This document shows positions 13,581-21,084 of a DNA stretch of 64,000 bases, piece by piece. Source of the DNA: Synoicihabitans lomoniglobus (GTDB lineage: Bacteria; Verrucomicrobiota; Verrucomicrobiia; Opitutales; Opitutaceae); the NCBI RefSeq assembly GCF_029023725.1, contig NZ_CP119075.1, positions 2,103,501 through 2,167,500 of the forward strand. Reading direction: 5' to 3'. How positions within the stretch are numbered: the first letter of the stretch is position 1; each line of letters begins with the position of its first letter. The position numbers and the translations under genes were made by a program. The notes below the pieces were generated by a model. It was not told where the DNA came from, ran no database searches, and was given only the letters and a program-made list of their open reading frames with translations.

Positions 13581-14381
13581 TTAGCTGCGAATATGGGCGT
13601 AAGGATCGGCGGGAACCGATGGAGAAGGGGAGGGCGGCGTTGCCGGTTCCTTGCGTCGTGGTGGCGTCGCAGGAACCTTTTCAACCGGCTTGGCGCGGTC
13701 GGATTTCCAGCGCTGCATCCAGCCCGAAAATTTCGCTTCGGTTTTGGGCTGGCGGCTCACTTTGAGCAGGTAGGCAACGCAGGCCACGCCGACGGCCAGA
13801 ACGCCGGTGAGGTGCCAGCCCTTGGATTTGAAATACGCGGCCAGCGTGCGCTTGAAATTCGTATGGTCTCCGCCTTTCAAGCGCGCTTCGGAGGGCTCGC
13901 CCGTGGCCATGCCGGTAGCCATGTAGGCCAGACCGACCGCAACTTCGGCCGCGTCGTCGGCATCGGTCACGAGCTCGGAATCGATTGACTCAGTTGACGG
14001 TGCGGAAGGCGTGTTTTCGGCAGTCGCGGACGGCGAAGGCGACGCGGCGGCCGCGCGGTCAGCGTCGGACCATGCCGACGCGGCCGGAACCGGGTCCGCT
14101 TTCTTGTTTTTCGAGCCTTTCGGCCGTCCGCCGCGTGGCAACCAGCGGCCGGTTTTCGGGTGTTTCTTGCCGTTGTGCTTCGATTCATCGAACACGACTC
14201 CGCCGGAATCTTTTTCGACGGAATCGGCCGGCGGGGGCGTCGACGTGGTAGCAGGCTTGTCGACTTCGCCCGGTTGGGGTTTGGGAGCTTGGTCAAGGAT
14301 CTCACTCGCAACCGTGATCGGGTCGAGCGTGACGACGGCCGTAGGTTCAGCCGGTGGCGTCTTTTCGGTTTCGGGATTCAT
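13581..14381 (-). CDS. Large virion protein with AT-hook-like motif and one membrane span
   Basis: The 266-residue protein has low-complexity Pro/Ala/Ser stretches at both ends. In the middle, VVFDESKHNGKKHPKTGRW (about 62-80) is followed by GGRPKGSKNKK (about 84-94), a motif resembling an AT-hook that could touch DNA. A membrane span lies at about 193-208 (HLTGVLAVGVACVAYLL). The FD-x-x-x-H-x-x-x-G-x-x-x-x-T-x-x-G-x-x-x-x-G pattern occurs, to my memory, in proteins of other tailless phage elements, but I cannot verify that here. A membrane protein that binds the genome and couples packaging to the membrane is the plausible reading. Confidence 0.5.
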   Translation of the reverse strand: MNPETEKTPPAEPTAVVTLDPITVASEILDQAPKPQPGEVDKPATTSTPPPADSVEKDSGGVVFDESKHNGKKHPKTGRWLPRGGRPKGSKNKKADPVPAASAWSDADRAAAASPSPSATAENTPSAPSTESIDSELVTDADDAAEVAVGLAYMATGMATGEPSEARLKGGDHTNFKRTLAAYFKSKGWHLTGVLAVGVACVAYLLKVSRQPKTEAKFSGWMQRWKSDRAKPVEKVPATPPRRKEPATPPSPSPSVPADPYAHIRS

Positions 14382-14385
14382 TTAA

Positions 14386-14868
14386 TTAATCGGCACAGCG
14401 CCGGGTTAAGGTTTCCGAGGGTGGAAAATTTGCGGTTTTTTCGGCCAAAACGGCCGTGGTGCTTTGTGTGACGGCACCGGATTCCGCGTGCCCTGGAGAA
14501 TCACGGCCCGACATCTCCGCCGACTCTCCAGCCATGTTTTCCGGTAGCGGATTTTCGGAATCGGTAGCGATGTCGGGCGCGTGAAGCGGTTTCGCAGGCT
14601 TCGGCATCGGTGCGCGTTTCACGGCGCGGTAGCGCGGCACGAACGGCGCGAAACGATCGGTCTCGAACGCTTCGAGCGGGATCAATTCGGCAAGGTCACT
14701 GTGTCCGACGTAGCGCTCGGCCAGACCACGACGTTTCGGCAAGTGGTTTGTCCACGCGACCCGCGTCCCGACGACTTCGAGCACCTCGACGGCCTGCACG
14801 CCGACGATTTTCCGACCTATGCGACGGAACCGGAGGACGGTCGAACCACGATCAATTTGCGCGTTCAT
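14386..14868 (-). CDS. Hypothetical protein downstream of Rep
   Basis: The 160-residue protein starts MNAQIDRGSTVLRFRRIGRK. The first 60 residues contain VGVQAVEVLEVVGTRVAW, a short beta-barrel-like strand series. The rest is low-complexity and acidic, rich in Pro, Ala, Ser and Thr. I do not recognise a family. It overlaps the end of the Rep gene by 4 bases, so it is translated with it. A single-stranded-DNA-binding or replication accessory protein is conceivable from the N-terminal strands and the acidic tail, but no motif supports it firmly. Confidence 0.5.
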   Translation of the reverse strand: MNAQIDRGSTVLRFRRIGRKIVGVQAVEVLEVVGTRVAWTNHLPKRRGLAERYVGHSDLAELIPLEAFETDRFAPFVPRYRAVKRAPMPKPAKPLHAPDIATDSENPLPENMAGESAEMSGRDSPGHAESGAVTQSTTAVLAEKTANFPPSETLTRRCAD

Positions 14869-16571
14869 CGGCTGGGCTCCGGTTCGAAAATGGGCGGCGA
14901 GGGCGGTTTGACGCGTTCCGGGATGTCGGGAACGAATTCGAACGTCTCCGAATCACGGACAGTTGGTGTGCCCGTGTGAACACTGAGGGCGGCACCCGCC
15001 TCGAACTCCATGACGGTGTCCTCCCAGAGTCGCACAACCAGAGGGTGTTCGGTGACGGCGCGGGAATTCCAATGCGTGCCGCCGACAATCACGCGCGGTT
15101 CCTTCACGCCGGACGGTCCCAGTGAAGGCGAGAGACGGGCGAAAACGCGGCAGAAATCGGCGTTCGAGCCGAGATCCATGTCGGGAGCCGTGCCCGGCTC
15201 CGTCTGCGCCGCAATGGCGGTTTCTCGCGCCATGGTGACCGCTTCGCGGTGCTCCCAATAGGCTTCCCGGTCCGCTTCGTCCTGCGTGATGAACGCGTTT
15301 TGGTCGTAGACCTCGCGCCAGACCATGCCTTCGCCGGTGCGGCCTTCGACAGGGCGATAACGACGAAGCGTCTTCTTGGCCTCCTTTCGTTCGCGAATTT
15401 GCTTCTTCAATTGGCCCATCGGAGCCACCAAACGCAGACCGAAAACCGCTTCGTGAAGCTCGCCCAGGTTTTCGGCCGATAGTTTCAGCATGTCGCCCGG
15501 TTTCGTGACGTATTTGCAGCACTCCCGAGCGTCCCGAATCGATGCGCCTGCGTCCCAATGATGGCCCCAATAACTCCAAACCGCCTCGATCATCTTCGAC
15601 CAACGACGCGGCGGAATAAACCCGCGCAGCGATTGAACAACGCAATGGGCGTGCGGGTGGAAAAGCGGTTCGCCGTTTTCGTCGTATTCTACGGAACCAG
15701 CGTCCCCGTTTTTTTGGCCCGTTTCGGATGCTTCAAGCGTGCCGAACTCGGTTGATCGAAAAACCAATTCGACCCCGTATTCGGCCCGTAGCCATGAACT
15801 CAAGCGCGATAGTCGGCGGTGCAACAACTGGACGCGCTCCCGTAGCTGATCGATTCGGCAGCGTTTACCGAGCGTGAACGTCCAGAACCGGCAAAACGGG
15901 TTTCGCTCAATATAGTATTCAAGCGCGGCGAGTTTGGGAGCGCGGACCATTGCGGCCACGAATGGAAGCAGGCAAATCCGGCGGAAATTGGGAATCGGTT
16001 CCCGTTTCTGTGAATGGACGAAATAGGCCCAGAGAAACAGGGAATCGGACCGGTAGGCCGATTTACCGACGGACTCCAGACGGCGTGCAATCTCGTGGGA
16101 TTGGGCGCGAATTTCCGAGCGTGCGGCTTGTTGCTTGGCGATTTCTTCGGGACTAAATCCGATGCCGGTTTCGGCTTTGGCGTGGTCTCGATATTGCCGT
16201 TCGGCCCGTAAATGGTGGGCTTGCTCGGTTCGTCGAGCGGCGAGGGTTTCCGGATCAATCGGCGATAGATCACAAACGCCCGGGTCCGCCCAAGAGGGCG
16301 CGACCTCCATCGGAAATGGATCAATCCACCGGTTATTTTCGGAATCCCAGACCTCGGCAGACGCTTGGAAACGGCGGACAATCTCCCGGTATTTGGCACC
16401 TCTGACCGGATGGGCGCGGTCACGCTCGACTAAGCGGTCGGAACGTTCGTTCCGTTGTTGGGCAAGAAAGACCTTATCGGCCGAACAGCGGTATCCATCA
16501 TTTCCCGTAGGAACCGATAAGTTCCGGCCGAATGGGTCGGCGTCGCGGAGAATTCGGCCGGAATAGCTCAA
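14865..16571 (-). CDS. Rolling-circle replication initiator (HUH endonuclease)
   Basis: The 568-residue protein carries the three HUH motifs in order: FWTFTL at about 229-234 (motif I), HPHAH at about 305-309 (motif II, metal-binding histidines), and KYVTK with the catalytic tyrosine at about 354 (motif III). A single tyrosine in a K-Y-V-x-K setting places it near the pC194/pUB110-type initiators. It would nick the origin and stay bound to the 5' end during replication. The long N-terminal region (1-200) is Arg/Glu-rich and the C-terminal 150 residues are unusual. Rep starts 3 bases inside the stop of the upstream gene. PM2 also uses a rolling-circle initiator, so this fits the capsid genes. 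Confidence 0.85.
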   Translation of the reverse strand: MSYSGRILRDADPFGRNLSVPTGNDGYRCSADKVFLAQQRNERSDRLVERDRAHPVRGAKYREIVRRFQASAEVWDSENNRWIDPFPMEVAPSWADPGVCDLSPIDPETLAARRTEQAHHLRAERQYRDHAKAETGIGFSPEEIAKQQAARSEIRAQSHEIARRLESVGKSAYRSDSLFLWAYFVHSQKREPIPNFRRICLLPFVAAMVRAPKLAALEYYIERNPFCRFWTFTLGKRCRIDQLRERVQLLHRRLSRLSSWLRAEYGVELVFRSTEFGTLEASETGQKNGDAGSVEYDENGEPLFHPHAHCVVQSLRGFIPPRRWSKMIEAVWSYWGHHWDAGASIRDARECCKYVTKPGDMLKLSAENLGELHEAVFGLRLVAPMGQLKKQIRERKEAKKTLRRYRPVEGRTGEGMVWREVYDQNAFITQDEADREAYWEHREAVTMARETAIAAQTEPGTAPDMDLGSNADFCRVFARLSPSLGPSGVKEPRVIVGGTHWNSRAVTEHPLVVRLWEDTVMEFEAGAALSVHTGTPTVRDSETFEFVPDIPERVKPPSPPIFEPEPSR

Positions 16572-16801
16572 ATTCCGGCCTCCAATTTGGTCCGATCAAC
16601 CGAACCGGCCGGATTTACCTCGATTTTCCAACCGTGACCGGGGAGCCCGGACATGCGGAAATAACCGACCGGCAAGGGCGCGAATCCAGTGACCGCGCAG
16701 CCGTATTCCATGGACAGCAGCCGACGAATAAAAATTTCGGCCGCGCTGAATGCTTGGCGGGGCGTTCGAGTCGCGGAGACCTCGAAATTCCGCGTGATCA
16801 A
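16568..16801 (-). CDS. Small hypothetical protein between HTH gene and Rep
   Basis: The 77-residue protein starts MITRNFEVSATRTPRQAFSA. It has a helical N-terminal part (AEIFIRRLLSMEYGC) followed by a short beta segment (YFRMSGLPGHGWKIEVN). No family is recognised. It overlaps both neighbours by 4 bases (Rep downstream, HTH protein upstream), so it is surely translated as part of the same replication operon. A regulatory or Rep-partner role is plausible but not shown by sequence. Confidence 0.5.
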   Translation of the reverse strand: MITRNFEVSATRTPRQAFSAAEIFIRRLLSMEYGCAVTGFAPLPVGYFRMSGLPGHGWKIEVNPAGSVDRTKLEAGI

Positions 16802-17073
16802 AGCGCGCCCTCCGAAATGAACCGCTCAATCTCGGATTCCGGAATGAAGTAGGTCGAGAACGCGGGAAGCGTGAAGATCGCCCGAGCCGCGCATTGCCGA
16901 CGAACCCAATAGGTCGACTTCTCGATATTGTGGCGCGTTTTGAGCGCTTGCGAGAATTCGCCCGGTGTTAGACAGTGCTGAGGTGGATTCGTCCTCAGCT
17001 TCTGTGCCAACGCCTCGAACTTTATTTGCCTACTTTTCGGTAGTTTTCGCGATTTCCTCGCAACACTCGGCAT
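16798..17073 (-). CDS. Excisionase-like / HTH DNA-binding protein, first gene of replication operon
   Basis: The 91-residue protein has a very basic N-terminus (PSVARKSRKLPKSRQ). It is followed by LTPGEFSQALKTRHNIEKSTYWVRRQCAARAIFTLP and then STYFIPESEIERFI. This resembles the winged helix-turn-helix of phage excisionases and MerR-like DNA-binding domains, where a x-IPxSEIxRFL tail is typical. It is the first gene of the operon next to the right attachment site, where an excisionase or a repressor would sit. For an element without its own integrase, it may instead bind the Xer site or control Rep. Family assignment is moderate. Confidence 0.55.
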   Translation of the reverse strand: MPSVARKSRKLPKSRQIKFEALAQKLRTNPPQHCLTPGEFSQALKTRHNIEKSTYWVRRQCAARAIFTLPAFSTYFIPESEIERFISEGAL

Positions 17074-17127
17074 TTGAGAGATTTAGCGCCTTTTCGCCTT
17101 GTCCCTGCTTTCGCCCCGTTAACGGTA

Positions 17128-17155
17128 TTAACGCACAATAAACATTATGTCTAAT
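17128..17155 (+). other. dif-like Xer recombination site (attR / chromosomal dif)
   Basis: The 28 bases split into TTAACGCACAA (XerC arm), TAAACA (centre) and TTATGTCTAAT (XerD arm). The XerD arm matches the E. coli arm TTATGTTAAAT at 9 of 11 positions, and the XerC arm shares CGCA-x-AA. The right 11 bases lie on the chromosomal side, consistent with a host dif site whose XerC half came from or matches the virus. The 15 bases 17130-17144 repeat at 831-845. Confidence 0.75.
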
Positions 17156-17212
17156 ACGGATATTCCTAATGGACTGTGCCTTACTCCACTCCACGGCAAA
17201 ACCTGAGCGCCT

Positions 17213-17554
17213 ATGTCTTCCGAAATCGAAATGGGTCATCGTGCTCGGATTGCGGATCGGTTGGCCGCTATTGAGGCGGAAATTGAGGCGCTTAGTGATG
17301 AAACAGCGGTGATCTCGCCTGATGTTTCGATTGGGCGGTTGTCTCGGCTCGATGCCATGCAGCATCAACAAATTGCCCTCGCCGGAAAACGGCGCTTGGA
17401 GGATGAACGCAATCGGTTACATGAAGCCATCCGTCGTCTGGATACTGGCACCTATGGCAGCTGCCTCATCTGTGGCGGAGAAATTGCTCTCGAACGACTC
17501 ACTTATCAGCCGGACGCCTTCAAGTGCGTGCCCTGCCAACAGAAGAAGAAATGA
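17213..17554 (+). CDS. DksA/TraR-family zinc-finger protein
   Basis: The 113-residue protein has a coiled-coil N-terminal part (RIADRLAAIEAEIEALSDE) and a second helix (ALAGKRRLEDERNRLHEAIRRLDTGTYG). It ends with the C4 finger CLICGGEI and CVPCQ, 18 residues apart, the DksA/TraR zinc motif. The proteins bind the secondary channel of RNA polymerase or act as general regulators. It is the first host gene after the dif-like site. Its stop overlaps the malQ start as ATGA, so the two are co-translated. DksA itself is usually longer; this is a short DksA-like member. Confidence 0.75.
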   Translation: MSSEIEMGHRARIADRLAAIEAEIEALSDETAVISPDVSIGRLSRLDAMQHQQIALAGKRRLEDERNRLHEAIRRLDTGTYGSCLICGGEIALERLTYQPDAFKCVPCQQKKK

Positions 17555-19086
17555 AATCCTCCGTGAACCCTTTGTTCAACTGGCTCGATCAACGTGCCGC
17601 CGGTGTCCTGCTGCACCCCACATCACTGCCCAGTGATCAAGGCATTGGCGTCCTTGATGGTGCGGTGGATCGTTTTTTCGACTTTCTCAACGAATCCGGC
17701 ATCTCCTATTGGCAAATCTGCCCGTTGGGCCCGACCGGTTTTGGTGATTCGCCCTATCAGTGTTTCAGCGCGTTCGCGGGCAATCCCTACTTGATTGATC
17801 TGCACGTGCTCGTGGACGCCAGCCTGCTGAGTCCGTCGGATTTAGTCGGCGTGCAATCTCTGCCACGCGATGCCGTTGATTTTGGCCTGCTCTATGCCAC
17901 GAAATGGCCCCTGCTGTTCAAGGCCTATGACGCCTTTGTGAACGCGGGTCGCACGTTCGATCGTTACGGGGATTTTGCCGCGTTTCGCACGGAAAATGCC
18001 ACGTGGCTCGACCCCTACGCGGGTTTTCTCGCGCTGAAAGATCATTTCGAAGGTCGCGCCTGGTGGGACTGGCCCGCGGAGGTGCGTTTCTTTACCGAAG
18101 CCAAATCCAGCAAACTCTGGAATGAGGTCGCCGACCGCGCTGACGCTCATGCGTTTTTCCAATACCTGTTTTTTGGCCAATGGAACGAAGTCCGCGCCAA
18201 GGCAGCGGATCGCGGCATTCAGATCATCGGCGATGCTCCCATTTTCGTGGCGGCCGACAGCGCCGATGTCTGGTCGCATCCAGAATTATTTGAAATCAAC
18301 CAAAACACCGGCCGCGCCATCGCAGTGGCCGGCGTGCCGCCCGATTATTTTTCCGCCGACGGTCAGCTTTGGGGTAACCCGCTTTACCGATGGAAGGCGC
18401 ATCAAGCGGATGGCTACGCCTGGTGGATCGATCGCCTGAAGGCGAATATTGCGCTGTGTAACGTCGTGCGCATCGATCATTTCCGCGGGTTTGACACCTA
18501 TTGGTCCATCGCCGCCGGCGCCCCTACCGCGCGTAAAGGCACGTGGGAAACGGGGCCCGGTCTAGACTTTTTCACCGCTGTGAAAAGCGCCCTGCCCGAC
18601 TGCAAATTGATCGCCGAAGATCTCGGTGAACTGGCTCCGAGCGTCGTCGATCTGCGCTACGCGACCGGCCTGCCCGGCATGACCATCCTGCAATTCGCCT
18701 TCGGTGGCGATGCGTCCAACGTCTACTTGCCGCATAATCTGGAAGGCAACAGCGTGATTTACCCCGGCACCCACGACAACGATACGACCTTGGGCTGGTA
18801 TCGCACGGCCGATGCCAAAACGACGGATCACGTGCGGCGGTATCTGCGCGTCGCTGGCGACGAAATTGGCTGGGACTTCATCCGCGTGGCCTACGGAGCG
18901 GTGAGCAATCTCGCTGTCGTGCCGCTGCAGGATTTCATGAGCTTGGGCGGAGAAGCTCGCCTCAACACGCCGGGGCTGCCGCAAGGCAATTGGCAGTGGC
19001 GCTACAACGACGCCGAGCTCGCGGAGTTGGTTGAAAACGCCGCGCCCTATTTACGCGATCTGGCCGAGCTTACCGGACGCGTTTGA
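17551..19086 (+). CDS. malQ: 4-alpha-glucanotransferase
   Basis: The protein is 511 residues from ATG 17551 (MKSSVNPLFNWLDQRAAGVLLHPTSLPSDQG), of the GH77 family. Visible marks include GISYWQICPLGPTG and SPYQCFSAFAGNPYLIDL. Catalytic residues are seen in VVRIDHFRGFDTYW (Asp nucleophile region), KLIAEDLGE (acid/base Glu) and YPGTHDNDT. The enzyme transfers maltosyl and longer glucans and takes part in glycogen and maltodextrin metabolism. A longer start upstream would lie inside the DksA-like gene; the ATGA overlap supports 17551. The gene is the usual length. Confidence 0.9.
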   Translation: MKSSVNPLFNWLDQRAAGVLLHPTSLPSDQGIGVLDGAVDRFFDFLNESGISYWQICPLGPTGFGDSPYQCFSAFAGNPYLIDLHVLVDASLLSPSDLVGVQSLPRDAVDFGLLYATKWPLLFKAYDAFVNAGRTFDRYGDFAAFRTENATWLDPYAGFLALKDHFEGRAWWDWPAEVRFFTEAKSSKLWNEVADRADAHAFFQYLFFGQWNEVRAKAADRGIQIIGDAPIFVAADSADVWSHPELFEINQNTGRAIAVAGVPPDYFSADGQLWGNPLYRWKAHQADGYAWWIDRLKANIALCNVVRIDHFRGFDTYWSIAAGAPTARKGTWETGPGLDFFTAVKSALPDCKLIAEDLGELAPSVVDLRYATGLPGMTILQFAFGGDASNVYLPHNLEGNSVIYPGTHDNDTTLGWYRTADAKTTDHVRRYLRVAGDEIGWDFIRVAYGAVSNLAVVPLQDFMSLGGEARLNTPGLPQGNWQWRYNDAELAELVENAAPYLRDLAELTGRV

Positions 19087-19792
19087 GAGGCCGTGCCCCA
19101 CTGTTAGCGCGAACGAATTCGCCGCCTACGGGGAGCCGCCCGCCGGTTATGAAGGTAGGGCGTGCTCGCCGAGCGCGCTGTTGCGACGTGATGGCGTTCG
19201 CGTTTCCCGAGTGGATGCGTGCGGCGGTTTCGGCGAAACCGCCCTACCTTGGGTCCGCTCGAGACGCTGTTCGCGGGGAGAACGAGGATTATGGGGCGTG
19301 GTAGGCCGTCCGCTTAGAGGCGCTTTGGGGGATGCCTTGTCAGGGGGTTAGCGCGAGCGAGCTCGCGGCCTACGGGCGGAGCCGCCGGATCATGAAGGCG
19401 CCGAGCGAGCGGTCGTATTGTGCCGGATTTGCTAACTGGGGCGTTCGGCGGTTTACGGCGAAACCGCCCAGCCTCGAGGGCAGTGATGCTGCGACTGTCG
19501 CTGGCGCGGAGTGTCAGATGCTAGCGCGAGCGAGCTCGCTCCTACGTTGAGATTCGCAGCGGTTTTCGCCGGGAGAACGAGGATTATGGGGCGTCGTAGG
19601 CCGTCCGCTTGCGGGCGCTTTGGGGGGATGCGCTGACAGCCGGTTAGCGCGAGCGAGCTCGCGGCCTACGGGGAGCCTGCCCGCCGGTTATGAAGGTAGG
19701 GCGTGCTCGCCGAGCGCGCTGTTGCGACGTGATGGGGTCCGCGTTTCCCGAGTGGATGCGTGCGGCGGTTTCGGCGAAACCGCCCTACCCAC
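19087..19792. repeat. Gene-free interval filled with hairpin-type intergenic repeats
   Basis: The 700 bases hold no gene. Two near-identical units of about 146 bp (19103-19248 and 19643-19789) are about 540 bases apart. Each contains GGTAGGGCGTGCTCGCC and ends with the hairpin GGCGGTTT-N5-AAACCGCC followed by CTACC (in the first unit the hairpin is at 19223-19243). A partial, diverged hairpin lies at 19446-19468. A second hairpin type, GTAGGCCGTCCGC with GCGAGCTCGCGGCCTACGG, appears at about 19300-19370 and 19587-19670. Short frames here are created by the repeats. Confidence 0.8.
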
Positions 19793-21043
19793 TTACGGCG
19801 AGCGGCCCCAGCGTTTGGTGAAGGGGTAATAGATGATGAGCGGACGGCCGGCTACGTCGGCTTCCGGCACGCCGCCCCAATAACGACCGTCCAGACTGCT
19901 GGCGGAGTTGTCGCCGAACGCCATGTATTGACCTTCCGGCACGGTGAGGGTCTGCCCCGGTCCCATGTCGCCTTCGTATCGGTAACCCGGATACTTCTCA
20001 ACGCGTTCGGCGTTTTTAGCAAAGGCGTCCGAACCTTCAATCGGTTCGCCATTGCGGTAGAGCACGGGCTCGCGGATTTCGAGCGTGTCGCCGGGCGCGC
20101 CGACCAGCCGTTTGATGTAATACTGCTCGTTGGGACCCGGCATCATGGCGTGAAGCCGGGGGATGTTGTCGGTGCGGAACACGAAGCCGTCGCCGATGCT
20201 GGGTTTCACAAAGTGATAGCTGATGCGGTCGACGAACAACCAGTCGCCGGTGAGGATATCAAACGCGAGGACGCGGTCGCCCTCCTCCACTTGTTTGCCG
20301 GTCGGCAGCAATACGCCCTTGCCTACGGGAATCGAGGCCGGCAACGGAAACGTTTCCACGCCATCGAAATAGGAATCGAGCAGCACGCGCTCCAAATCAA
20401 AGTCGGCCGGGACGCGCACGCTGACTTTCTCGTCGTCCACGTAGAGCTCGTATTCGCGCAAATTGGTCGGCACCACGAACCACTTTTTCCCCCGCACGGT
20501 GCGATACGGCACGTAATTGCGTTTCTCGTTCACGCGAACAACCGGCACGCGCACTTCGCCGGCGACCGGGGCGTCCACGCGCCGAGGTTGAGCCATCTGC
20601 GTGACAAAGTTGAATGCCTGTCCGATCATGCCGGGCTCGTCGGCTTCATCGGGATATACCGCGCCGGTCATGCCACTGTAGCTCGGCCACATGGAATTGG
20701 TGGGGATCTTAAACGGCTGAAAGAAATACGCGCGGATGCCCAGAATCACGATCGCGGCGACGAGGAAGAACTCGACGTATTCGACGGAGGAGCGCTTCGG
20801 ATACAGCGTGCCGCCGGATTTGCGCAGCGTGCCCTCCAGGCGCTCGATGCTCAGTTTTAGATCACTGGCGTTGGCCTTGGATTTCAGCTGCTGCTTGACG
20901 GTGCACTGCTGGTCTTGCAGCTCCCGCAAATCGCTCGCGCTGAGCACGTCGCGACGGTAGTGTTCGACCTTTTCCGCGAGCTCCAGCCAGTTGGTGGCAT
21001 TCTGCCGCATTTTGCGTTGCACGGAGGCGAAGGGTCCAAACAC
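19793..21043 (-). CDS. lepB: Signal peptidase I, enlarged
   Basis: The 416-residue type I signal peptidase has a coiled-coil N-terminal extension (1-80) and one membrane span at about 89-106. The nucleophile Ser117 lies in FKIPTNSMWP and the general base Lys311 in YYIKRLVGAPGD, followed by box E MAFGDNSASSLDGRYWGG. It removes signal peptides from exported proteins at the outer face of the inner membrane. It is longer than the E. coli enzyme (324 residues) because of a big insert between Ser and Lys (about 130-290). It sits downstream of lepA as in many bacteria. Confidence 0.9.
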   Translation of the reverse strand: MFGPFASVQRKMRQNATNWLELAEKVEHYRRDVLSASDLRELQDQQCTVKQQLKSKANASDLKLSIERLEGTLRKSGGTLYPKRSSVEYVEFFLVAAIVILGIRAYFFQPFKIPTNSMWPSYSGMTGAVYPDEADEPGMIGQAFNFVTQMAQPRRVDAPVAGEVRVPVVRVNEKRNYVPYRTVRGKKWFVVPTNLREYELYVDDEKVSVRVPADFDLERVLLDSYFDGVETFPLPASIPVGKGVLLPTGKQVEEGDRVLAFDILTGDWLFVDRISYHFVKPSIGDGFVFRTDNIPRLHAMMPGPNEQYYIKRLVGAPGDTLEIREPVLYRNGEPIEGSDAFAKNAERVEKYPGYRYEGDMGPGQTLTVPEGQYMAFGDNSASSLDGRYWGGVPEADVAGRPLIIYYPFTKRWGRSP

Positions 21044-21084
21044 GAGTTTTAAGCGGTAGAGAGGTTAAGGGCGAACGCGGGAAA

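Larger units (their letters stand above)
831..17144 (-). mobile_element. Provirus of a PM2-like tailless virus with double-jelly-roll capsid
   Basis: The element is delimited by direct 15-bp repeats at 831-845 and 17130-17144, about 16.3 kb apart. Nearly all genes run leftward in one long, tightly overlapping operon: HTH protein, Rep, packaging ATPase, capsid, and many small membrane proteins. The capsid protein matches the P2-type double-jelly-roll pattern, the ATPase has Walker A and B motifs in a 173-residue frame, and Rep has the three HUH motifs. No terminase, portal, tail or integrase gene is seen. The missing integrase and the dif-like right end imply Xer-mediated integration. Lineage (Corticoviridae-like, order Vinavirales) is inferred. 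The 10.5-12.8 kb block looks like cargo. Confidence 0.8.

Noticed and set aside
19103..19830. Short frames of about 60-110 residues in the repeat-filled gap
   Set aside because: All lie in the duplicated hairpin repeats and translate the repeat itself.
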